Origin: Rhinopomastus cyanomelas | Taxonomy: Eukaryota > Chordata > Aves > Bucerotiformes > Rhinopomastidae | Direction of reading: 5' to 3' | Length of the DNA stretch: 64,000 nucleotides | Assembly: GCA_013400115.1 (NCBI GenBank) | Contig: VXBP01004154.1 | Span: 666,530 to 730,529 of the forward strand | In this document: piece by piece, positions 13,101 through 25,100 of the stretch | How positions within the stretch are numbered: the first letter of the stretch is position 1 | How the letters are laid out: each line of letters opens with the position of its first letter | Notes under the pieces: generated by a model | Told to the model about the DNA's origin: nothing | What the model saw: only the letters and a program-made list of their open reading frames with translations | Database searches by the model: none | Program-made: the position numbers and the translations under genes

Positions 13101-16100
13101 GACCACAAAGAGCTTCAGGCTTCCCTCCAGCCACTGTCAGAGATGAAATACTGGACAGGATAAGCTATCTGTTGGCAATATCTACCTAACAAGGTCACTG
13201 TTCTTCCAGGAAACAAGCAGGCAGGTGATTTATACAACCACACATGGGAGTCGGTGGCTTCTTTTGAGAATAAATGTTCCATCTTGAGACATGAGATTCT
13301 CTGACTCCCATTTAACTCTCTAAAAACTCTTTCAGTTCCAATACCACGTACGCTGCCTCACTACTGGAAGAAATTCTAGTAGACAGCTCTGAATTTTAGC
13401 AATGATCCAACGTGAAAAACAGAAGAATGTGCAGCTTTTGCAGCACAAAGCTGCTCAAGGAAATAAACCAAACACAACGGAATGAGCTCACCTTTAAACC
13501 ACTTCACACGGGGCCGTGGGGCTCCTGTTGTTTTACACTCCATAACAGTTGTGTCTCCAAGAGCCACCAGGATCTCACTTTGAACTACGGTCAATGTTGG
13601 GCTCTCTAGAAAGAAACAACATAGAGAAAATGAGCTCTAAAGCTCATTTTTAAGACATAACTATTTTAAAGACATAAATTAGGTTTTTTCTTTTAAAAAG
13701 CGTCAGAAGTAAAATTAAGCCCCAGATGTCACCTATCACCAGCATTCAGATTTGAACAGGAAGCAAAATGGAAATGTTTGAGCTGTTTGACTTCTTTCCT
13801 GGATTTTTTTAAGGTTTCTACTGGTGTGTTCTGCATGGTTCTATCAATTTTTATCAATTCTATCAAATTTGATCCTCCCTGCCAACTTATTAGTTGGGTT
13901 TTTTTAATTTCATCATATTGCTGCTCCCACTCACCGATGTAGGTAAGGGTGGACGTCTGCTTCTCTGTCCCTGCTGAGTTACTGGCCAAGCAACCGTAAG
14001 TTCCTGCGTCGTTTGGAACTGCCCTTCTTATGATTAAGGTGCCTTCTGGAGTCAGTCTGTACCTGGAAACACAGGGAACCAACCAGAAGGATTAAGGGAA
14101 AGAGCAATGGTGGTTTATAAAGGCATTGCTGGGTTTTTTCTCACGGTAAACAATAATATTTGTGTTCTTTTATCTACCAGGCAATTTCAATGAAGAAGAG
14201 AACTGAAATATTTCATGTTAGATAGGGAAACTGACATTAAAGAGGTGGAAAAGTCAAGGTTTGAGGTATTCTTTCCAAGAGTCAGCTCATTGTGTCAATC
14301 CTCACAACTTGTTTCTCACATAGGAAAAGAATTAAAACAGCCCTCCCCTACCTGCTGGAACCAATGATGAAGATATCGTTGTGTGTCCACACTACTGTTG
14401 GCTTCGGATAACCCGTGGTGGAACACCTGATCGACACTTCGGAGCCTTCGGTAAAAGTCTGACTCTTCGGTGAAATGACAACCCTGGGTGGTTCTAATAA
14501 CAGTCAATAAAAGCAGCAATTAAAATCACATCTTGAGAAAACAAAAGATTGCAGTGATTTGTTGATTCCCATTTTGAAACAGCTCCACAGTGAGAAAAGA
14601 AGTCTAAAGACAGTCAGAGCCGCTCGTTTCCACTAGCATGATCTCCTGGTTGCCCAGTGAGGATGCAGGATACAGCGTCCAAACGAATCCATATGCCCAC
14701 ACAGAGGTTTCTTTTGTTCTGAGATACAGAACTCGGAGCTGCAAAATGTGGGCACCAACAGCAACAAAAAGCTGCCAGACCCCAGCAAAGTCTATCAGTG
14801 TGAACCATCAAGGTGCCAAAGCTGGCCTGAAATAAGCTCTGCCAGGTCACCATTTTGCATCAGTGGTTTCACACGGGTTCAGTTTGATTCTAGTAATTAG
14901 GAACTCATTAATGTAAAATTTTTAACACATGCTTACAACTCAGGAAAGCTCCATGTACTCTTATGTCACCTACAAGACTGGAAAGAAGTTCGTATGTTCC
15001 TGGAATTTCCCTCTGGGCTCCTGCTAACTTACAGGGAGTTCATGAATTCATTTCTGTTTCCACATAAGATCAATGTGAAAAACTACATCCAGTGGCCTTT
15101 CAGGCCACCCTGAGCCATAAAGCAGCGCAAAGACATCAGCTTGAAATGGGATCTCCAGCTCTGAGTTACTACAGTATGTTATTCTTCACGCAGAACATGC
15201 AAGCGGGGCAAGAAGTCAGAGTTTGCTCCAGATTTCAGCCTCTATTTGTACAGCTGCTGGCACACAAGTCAGATGAATGTTCTCTTTCAGAAACAGCAGC
15301 AGCAAACGGAAAGCTTTCAAAACAAAGGTTTACTACAAGCCCCATCAGCATGTAAAGCAGATGCTGGGTTATTTTTAGAGCTACCAGCAGTCGTTCTCTG
15401 CTTTAACTCCCACTCCAGAAGGACAACAGGGGTGAAAGCAGTGTTTATTCTCTTCTGATCCCAAATTCAGAGATCTGGAACCATCCCAACAATAATAAAG
15501 GACTTCTACAAGAGCTTCATTTGACATTCTGAGTTACATGCAACAAGATGAAGAATGAACCGTATCAATCTATTAACAAGACTTGAGGTTTCCTTCCTCA
15601 GAATATTAATGATACAACCCTAACACAGCTTTTGCTGCTCACGTATGGCCACTCTTTACTCTTTGAACACTATTCTAGACCCTGTCAAGCACTCTGGGTT
15701 GTACATGACACAACCACACATGGGAGCATCTCCAAGTAACCAGCTGAAGTTATTTTGTCTGAACTGCCCGAGAGACTTGTCTCAGACATGTTTCAAAGCT
15801 GCTTGCAACACCAGGACCAGCCAAAACCTAACTCCCAACTATTTGATATAATCACTCTACAGATATAAGTGATCTGAAAGTCCATATTCTGCTGTGGCAG
15901 CAGGAAGCTTCTTCAGGGTTTCTATAAAAAAACTGCCACAAGTAATCTGATCATTGTGTTAAAGTTCCCAGCTGGCCTGCAAACATTACAGAGGGGGAAC
16001 CTAGATCTCAGGAAGAGAGGGAGGGGGATGTTTCTCTTGCTGCCTTTGACATGCTCAAGTGAGTATATCTTAATGGAAAAATCCTGTTCAACTTAAAACT

Positions 16101-19100
16101 AAGTTTTTCAATGAATGGGGTTGACTTTTTTCACTGCTTTTCTTCCTTCAGCCTTTGTAAATGCCACAGCTTCATTTTTGACCCTTCTTCAGTTAGCACC
16201 TTAAGAAGTTAGTGCCTTCAGTTAGCACCTTCAGAAGCACTTTAACCCAGGCAATTGAATTTTCCCTTTTTTTCCCTATAATACAAAGTTTTCCATCAGT
16301 TGAAGAACCAGAATTACAGCAGCAGAGTCACTGAGGCTGCCCATTTTGCAGAGAGTATGATCCAAGCACCATTAGCCAGCAGAAACCCTGTCAGAGACAC
16401 CTACAAGCAGACAGAGGAAGTGTTTTTACTACTTTTGGAGTTCTATCTCTTCTTACTCATAGAGGTGCAGCTAGGAAACAAAAGCTCAGATCTCTGCATG
16501 ACCAAGGCTAGCAAAGAGAACTCTACAGTGCTTCCAAATTCTAAAAGGATTAGCTTCAAGGCAAATTACTGCCTAACTATATGTACACATATATACTGGG
16601 ATTTATTGCTGGCATAAACAGCAGACTAGTTCTAGATCTTGTTTGGTGTTACTCATGCTGCCTTCTTCAGTTTTGATGCATTTTTGAAGTCCCTGTCTTC
16701 GGAAAATTGTAGTGAGCTCTCAGCTTGGCACTACACAATCAGATGCAGGAACAGAACACGCTGGAAAAACTTAGAACTTTCTATCTATTCTGATAGAATG
16801 AGATATCAACAGTTGGACTTGACGATCTTAGACGTCTCCTCCAACCAGAAGGACTGTGTGACATAAAATAACGCAGATGAACACAGGAGATGGACTACAG
16901 AAAGTATAAACCATAACAAAGTTTAACGTGCATTTTCCTCGTTACCTTGCACCGTAAGGAAGACCGATGCCGTGGTAGATCCTCCTTCATTAGAAGCGAT
17001 GCAGTTGTACTTGCCAGCGTCTGTGAGCTTCACAGCCTTCACCTCTAAAGACGAGTTGCTCATCACCCGCATTCGCAGGGGCTCCTGAAGTCTCACATCC
17101 CTGCCATTCCTCTGCCAGGTGAGATTGTAACGCACGGTGCTTACAGTCAGGCAGGTCAAGATGGCTCCTTCTCCAGGGACAACAGTGACGTTATTAGGAA
17201 CCTGGATCATGGGTGGAGGCTCTGTGCAGAAACAGGATGAAGAAAAATTGTAAGAGAAAGAGATTTGGGAGGTTTTGTAGATTCTCAACAAACAACAGGT
17301 AAAAAAAGTTTAAAAAAAAAGGTAAAAAAAGCCAAACCCAACGATGAGTGACTTACTGGTTTAATATTTAGTTTCATCTCTCACTCCTGAAGTTCCACAA
17401 AATGGAACCCAGGGCAGCATCCCCATCCCCTGATAGGATCTTGTATCACACAAACACACCTGATTGAGGCCAAAACTATCACACCACGTAGGACAAAAGA
17501 TTTGGAGAGGATCCAGCACTGTGTTCTCTGAGCTTGTCTTCCACTGGGAAAAGCCACCACAGCAACAGGCAGGAGGAATCTCTGGGCTGGAGCTGCTCTA
17601 CCCACAACACCCCTTAATGGTTTCCACTCAAATCTTCACTAGTTTCATCATCTTTCCCTTTCTATCTGTACAGAATTTACATTGTGACTTCCACTCCTTG
17701 ATACTATTTTGTTCCAATCCGAGGAAAGCAGCTGCAATAATCTTGGGAATTAAAACCTTGAAACCACAGAGGCAGCCATCCTGATCCTTCTTGAGGTGTC
17801 GATGACAAAGGAGGTAGCATTTAAGCACTCAAGTAAGACAAAACACTGTGTCATCACAGACACAGATTTTTCCCCATCTCTTTTCCCCAGCCAGGTCCTT
17901 GAAAACAGAAAGCTCTGCAATAAATAATATTCTGAGCGGGATGCTTGAGCAGACATCAGACACAGCTGTAAGAGCAAGAGCAAGTACACACTACAAACAA
18001 TTGCTCTGAGCAAACCACAGATAACAGGGAAACAAAACCATCTGAATTTATTACGAGTGAAAGTCACTACCACGCTCAGAGCCAGCCGTAAATCTCCGGT
18101 GGCGTCTGGGAGGAGACTCTGCGCACACCTATTGATCCCCTAGCCCAACTCGACTTCTCTGCTGGCACTTCAACCAAGGTGCTGCACAAGTCATTGGACA
18201 TTTTTAAAGATTTAATGCTAGTAAGACAAAGTCAAGCTCAAGTGTTTGCTTGTACAGAAACTAGAAAATGTTGACCCAGTTCAAATCCCTCTCACACAGC
18301 AGCTGACAGAATGGATTATCTGTGATACACTGGCTGTCAGCTGGGCAAACCAAACACACTTGAAAGCTTTGTTTGCTTTGCTTAAAGAAGAAACTTCGAG
18401 TCATTTTCTTCCAAATATTTGTACACAAGGATTTCAAAGCATCCCCCTCACATTAAGCCTCCACACGGCTCAGAACTAACGGCTCATGTTTGCACAGTGA
18501 GTCAGTGCCGGTCGCTCTCCCAGCACTCTGTAAATAAGAGGCTACAGGAATGTTTCCCCTTGTCATTCTGGACTTTCCAGTGCACAAGAAGAAATTGAGA
18601 TTCTCTTTCAATGTTCTCTGGGAGGAGGAGGGTGCCTGCAACTTCCACACCAAGAATCTTCATGCTCAAAATTTCTGGAGGAGAACCTAAGAGCTTCTTG
18701 TCCTCCAAACATGGTTTGAAACAAACTTATGGGATATAGCCTACGAGTTCGAAGGATTTTTGTAGTCAAAACAGACAAAAGGGCTCTAGAGCAAGGATTT
18801 GGGCAAGTACTGAGGTTATTGGGAGAGTCTGTGGTCACAACATGCAGCAGGGAGAATTCTGACTAGATGTGAAAAATATTTTCCTACTGGGGGTAGTTAA
18901 ACACAAAAGGCTGCCCATAAACTTGTGAAATCTCTATCCTTGGGGACCCGCAAAGTTTAATTGGACAAGTTCTTGAGAAACACAATCATGCTTGGAAATT
19001 AACGGTGCTTTGTGCTCTGCATTGAACTAGGTACCTTCCAACCTTCAACCGGTATTGGTTTCTGATTCCATGATTGATAATCCAGGTTAACTGACCTGAA

Positions 19101-22100
19101 TTAACTACTACAGGAGATAAAAAGCCAAGAGAACGTCAAGCAGAAATCCTGAGGGTGAATTCAAAGTGCTGTTCTGAGCTCTGCTGTCCTTACCACCTCT
19201 CTTACTGAAGCCAGTAGAGAATGGAGTTTTGCTTCAAAATGGTTTCTCCCTTTCTCCCAGGGAAACTACTCTGCAACTGTAAAAAAGGAAGTGACAAACC
19301 TGCTGTGATCTGGGATGGGTCTTCATGCCCAAACCCACATGCATCAATAAGCGTTTTGCGTTCATCTTTACCACACAAGACCTCAATCGCTTGCTGAAGC
19401 TCTTTGAGAACATGCCTGGCTTTGAGTTTGCTTCATCCGTGTCTGCGGCGCACCTTTGTTTAGCTAAATTCCTCTGTTAGGGTAAATCACAGAACATTAG
19501 GGATTGGAAGGGACCTTGAAAGATCCTCTAGGCCAATCCGCCTGCCAGAGCTGGATCACCCAGATGAGGTTGTTAACTTTGTGGAGTAAAACTTGTTATC
19601 TTGGCAACTCCCAAGATGGCAGTCTGGAGGCAATGGTTAGTGGTCTCATGTCAAGTGGCTGGACTGACAACGGGGTGCTAGAGTAGGTCCAGAGAAGGGC
19701 GACAAGGCTGTTGAAGGATCCACAGAACAAACCTTCTGAGGAGCAGCTGAAGGATCTGAGGCTGGTTAGTCTGAAGAAAAGAAGATTGAGGGGAGACCTT
19801 ACTGCTGTCTAGAACGACATGAAAGGAAGCTGTAGAGAGGTGAGGGCCGGTCCCTTCTCACAAGTAGCAAGCGATAGAACAAGAAGAAATTGCCTCAAGT
19901 TGCACCAAGGCAGTTTAGGTTGGACATGAGGAAAAGCTTGTCGTCAGGCCCTGGAGCAGGCTGCCCAGGAAGAGGGCTGAATCACCATCCCTGGACATGT
20001 TTAAGAGTCATGGAGACCTGGAGCTGAAGGCTGAACAAGCCATCCACCAACATGAGGAAAATCCCCTCTCCCTCCACAAATGGCATGTCAAAGCTTCAAC
20101 GTTTTGCAAGTGCTTTCATGCAGTTTAGGGCTCAGCAAGCCTTTGTAAGTCAGTGACCAGATTTAAAATGAGTTTGTCTTTTAAAATGAATTTTTAAATT
20201 ACATTAAACCAAACCTAAAATCAGTGTGAACTAACGAAAACAAATCCAATATTCATACGTAAAGCAGACTAAATGTCAGTACACTTGTGTGCGTGAGTGA
20301 GAACGACATCCTTAGAAGTGGGACCGTATTTTAGAGCCGCTGCAGAGCTCCAAGTCAATGTCTGACCGTTCTTGACGCAGCAGGACGGACTGTACACACC
20401 TGACACATCCAGGAAGGTCTGCGCACGCCCAGTTCCTGCGCTACTGGTTGCCAGACACTCGTAAAAGCCTTCATCAGACAAGGAGACAGAGGCAATGTCC
20501 CAGCTCATACTAGATGATTCTCTGTAGGAAGAAAATGGCATTCTGACTAAATTCTTGATGGAATCAAGAGGTACAAGAACTTGTTGTTCATTTTATACAG
20601 CTAATGGTGCAACGGCCACAGAGATGAGATAAATGAGCAAAACAGTGGTTCTTCTGCAGAGTCTCAGCACTCCCTACGGCCTGTTGCTATGGCACACAAA
20701 CAAAACTGATGAGCTCAAAACTATCTGGGATAGCTTTGGCAAGTAATTGCCACATTATGGGAAAACAATAGTGAACCCTTTGTCTCTCTTTTCTTTGTCT
20801 GAATTGATTTATCAGCCCTTAAAGGATATAAAGGGAACAAGAGACTTGGAATGTGCATTAAAGTTCAGTGCTGAAGCACCATGAGACAGACAATCCAACC
20901 TCACACAAACAACAACAGCACAGAGTGACCTTAAATGGCTTCCTACTTAATCTCTCTTAGTTCATACTTCTTCTAGATAACCTGCCACATCATATATCAA
21001 ACCTATGACAAGTTATAGTGCTAAATGGATGTGGCAGCAACTACTAATGTGAAAGACTAAGGTGTTTCTTCAAAAAATAGCGAGAAGCTTCTCTTCCTGA
21101 TGGGAATTATGTTGAGAGTGAAGTTAGGTATTTCCACCCTCTTCACTCCTGACTTGTGCTATGTGCCAGATGGGAACAGAAGCAGAAAAGCAAACGTGTT
21201 CAGAGTGGTAAAGTGAAGCAAACAGAGATCTGTGGTGGTCTATTAATAAAACCAATTACATACACCAGTGGCAGCAGTGAGGAACACAGCCCAAAGTGTT
21301 ACAACACACAGCTCAAGGCATCTGCTGGAAGCTGTGGCATCCTCTCTAAAAAGCAGTAACTGTACACAGGTCTCTCGTACTGGGCTAACTCAACTTTTCA
21401 ACATCATTTCTTTACTCAAATGATTTTACAACGTACAAGATGTGAGGTTTGAGCTGCTTATCCCATTGGGTCTGGGGAACACAACCTTGGCTACCCCAGC
21501 CAAGCTGCAAAAACCAAGGACCAAATCACATTTTGGTTACTAACTACAGTAGGAAACGCTGGCAGTGAGATTACTCTGACCTTTGCAGGGTAGGGAGGAT
21601 CTGCCATGTATAAGACAAAATACATTTTCAAGGCACATTAGTGCTCAGCTCCCACTGATTCCCCGCTGGAATGAGGTGCTTACCTACTGCTCTGCACCTC
21701 CTAAACCAGCCGTGTCAGGACTGCACTGGGATATTAATCAAAACCCACACTTTCTTACTACCATAGGCAAATCCAGGAACACAAAGCTATTGCAGTTTTA
21801 CAAGACATTTCACTTTCCTCCACGTTACTCATATAAAACTAGGAATTGTTATTTCAGCTGATCAAAGCTGGAATCTAAGTAGGAAAAAAGATGACAACTG
21901 TCATCCCAGATTAGACATAACATAAACAGAAGATTCATTAACTTTATAGAATATTCATTTTTATATATATATATATACACACAATTATATACATAGCATA
22001 GTAATTATATATGTATATCTGTGATAGCTGGAGTATTATTATATAGATAATATTCATATGTAGTGTTATAAAAATCATACATAGTTTAACTTCTATTATT

Positions 22101-25100
22101 TATTGATACTAGACTATTGCTTCTTTATTTTAAGCACTTGTTTATATTAGTTTAATTATATTTACATAAATTAGTTTTATGATATATAATTAATATTCCA
22201 TTTATATACAGAATATTCACATATAGAATATTAACTATAAATAACAATCTATATCATTTTATATGTAGATGTATACAAATATTCAATTACTTTTTGAAAT
22301 AAGTGTTAAAAAATAGGGAGTAATTATGAGATCTTGTCACAAAATAAAACCTGTTCAAACTCATCCAATGCAGAGCAATAATCCAGCTCAATCTTGCATT
22401 AAAGGAGGGATAAATCTCACATGGAACTTCAGTACTAATACAACGCAGCTGAGCCAAGCTGCATTAGACCCTGTTTAACAGTGACCAACACTCTCTGGCT
22501 CCAGCTATATTTTGCCAAGTTAACCTGGATACTCAGTTCATTCATCTGATCTGTAATGGGAAAATGAAAAATGCAGCCCCATCACCAAGGTGCCGGGCAT
22601 GTGCAAAGTGAGGAGAACAAACGTGCGGCTGGATTGCAGACGAAGGGAAAAACTGACAGAGCTGCTAAGGAATGTGTCGGGCTTGACTCAACATACATGG
22701 CACCTCATTATAACAAGAGCTGCAGCGTTTCACACTGCCAGCAGCGTGCAGGGGAGCTGCAGAGTGTGTTTATTTTGCTAGTCATGTACCTGCCACTGAA
22801 TGCGAGAACTTCACCTTCAGTCTTCTCAAGTCCTTCAGGCTTTTAAAGAGGCTGCTGACGCTTTCCCAGCACATGCTTCCCTTTTGGTTGATGCTACCAC
22901 AATCACAAGATGGCTTTTATAAACATTCTAATTTGTTTACATTTTTACTTATTTATTCTTTGGGAAAAGAGGATGAAATCCATTTCCTACACAGAAATCT
23001 GAAGAGCACTCTGGTATCTTCAGAAGACATTTTCCTATTTTGAGAGAGTTTCCAAAGGGAAACATTTTCTAGGATAGGTCACAGGCCATAATTTCTAGGG
23101 TATCCATGAGAGGTCATTAAAATTAAAAGGAAATTCATGTACGTTACAGAATCATCTGTATGGCACTGCATGGGGTGTTCCAAGAAAAAACCACTCATTA
23201 CAATCAACTTCACATAATTTTAAAAACTTAAATTAAAAGCATCTGTCTTCTCGTCGTTTAGGATATAAATAGGAAACCAAACAGTACTGGAAAATATATA
23301 AGGTCACTACTTACTTGAAGAACTGATCCACTCCTAATTTTACTCCGTTTTTAGTAAAACGCTGAGTAAAAGGTATAAGACTTTGTACGTGGCAAGGCAC
23401 AGACCCTGGCTGTAAGTAATATCCTGAAGTCTTGGCAGGCATTGTAACTTTTGGAGCATCTGAAGAAAGCAAACATTCCACAAAAGGTTATTAACAGCTA
23501 TTAGCCTATACTTTCATTAAAAGGAGAATGAATTTCAAAAGGTGTAGATCTGCTCTTGGAAACATGGTTTAGTGGCCATGTGGTGTCGGGGTGACAGGCT
23601 GAAGTCTATATCAGAGGTCTCTTCCAATCTTAATGATTCTAAAGTTATACTTAGTAGTTAATAACATCAACTGGTCCATCACAATTTAGAGATAGAAGTT
23701 TGGAAGGAAAGAGAGTGGAAGGTAAGTTAGAAAAAGATACTAGACATCAGTTTTAACGGATTCAAATACAACAAATGCACCTTCAGTTCCAGTTAAAATC
23801 TCTTACCAGGGATAATACTAGAAAAGGAAACACTTGAAACTCTCTGAAAGAGATAATCGTCCTTGTCATAGCCAGTGATTTTAACAAAAAACGCTTCGTC
23901 TGGTGGGATGAAGTCAGAAATGTTCCATATTCCATAGGGCTTCCTCTCGGGGTAGTATTTCACAGGTAAGGTCTTAAGAAGCTCCCCTGTAATACTCAGA
24001 AGTTCCAGTCTGTCTACTCTAGCTGGAAGAGAGATCCCCGTGGTATTTAGCAGAACAAAGGTAGGAATCCCTAGAAAAACAGAAACAGGCTCTTTTGAGT
24101 GCTAAGAAAAACAAATCATTGTACAAGGTTAAATTCCATCTGTATGGCTCACTACCCCCTGAATGCACCGTGCAGTGTCAGAGCAAAAAGATGGAGCTAT
24201 GCTCTGCTTATCAACTGGCAGGAGACACAGCTCTGATGAGAGTTTCAACTCCTGAGTCCCAACAGGTGCTTCTCAAAGAGCAAACTCTTGAGGATGGTCT
24301 CCCTATGCCCCAACTTCTGTCGAAGCTCCAAAAGTCGCAGACATTTTTGCGATTTGGAGGCATTACATAGCTGAAAATACCCCAATTTATGGGACATAAC
24401 AAGCCCATAATACTGATATAACAAAGTACCATCATTTGACAAAGCAGTAACGCTGGCTGGTCTCACACATTTGAGGCCCTAGGATGAACCTGCAGCAGTC
24501 CCATATTCCTCACACAGCTCTCCAGAGATACCATCACAGAGTTTGACTTGATTTTGGGCGCCAAGCCTGGTTATTGCTTAGCACAGACTGAAATGGAAAA
24601 CAAACCTTGCACTGGTCTGCTGGCAGTGTTTTTAAAGTCTAACGTTGGTTTCCTGGAAAAGCCAGCTCGGAAGTCAATGGTGCTGAGACCCGTGATGCGG
24701 ACAGAGTGCCTTCCGCTGCTCGACGTCTGCAAAAGCAACAAAGCCCACAGGTACCATTAGCAAGTCAGGAACCACAAAGGTTCTGATCCACCCACTGAGG
24801 TCAGGAGATGAATTTCAGCTTTCAGAAACGCCACGAGAGAAAGGAGGTTTACGTCAGAAGCTGTAAGAGAAAACACCTCTAATACAGCACCAAACAAGGG
24901 GCAAGAACAGAACCTCAGGCAATGCTGTGTGTGTGATATTCAGTGAAAGAGTTCTTTCTTGTAACTGCCTGCCCAGGGAGAGTCATTTAGACACTGACAA
25001 ATTGATGACTACTGGATTGAAACGACCTCTCTTTGCTTCTATTTGATTAGTCCTTCACCTCAAAGGTTTTTGATAGAAACCAGCTGCTAACAACACACAA

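Larger units (their letters stand above)
6686..14351 (-). other. HMCN1 introns 12-21 (between the listed exons)
   Basis: These ten introns range from 289 to 1098 bp. Apart from the CR1 fragment in intron 15 (12043-12265) and a purine-rich run with long G stretches at about 8811-8842 (intron 19), I see only unique intron sequence. Confidence 0.75.
17222..20399 (-). other. HMCN1 intron 10
   Basis: This 3.2 kb intron holds three CR1 fragments: 18868-19078 (plus), 19484-19575 (minus) and 19684-20022 (plus). The minus and plus copies at 19.5-20.0 kb lie with their 3' ends facing outward. No coding signal is seen. Confidence 0.8.

Noticed and set aside
14316..14519. Alternative minus-strand frame starting MLLLLTVIRTTQG over exon 12
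   Set aside because: It overlaps exon 12 in the wrong frame; the correct frame gives a canonical Ig half-module and joins in phase to both neighbours.
18246..18479. Plus-strand frame MLVQKLENVDPVQIPLTQ in intron 10
   Set aside because: Short, no family resemblance and no splice or promoter context; treated as chance.
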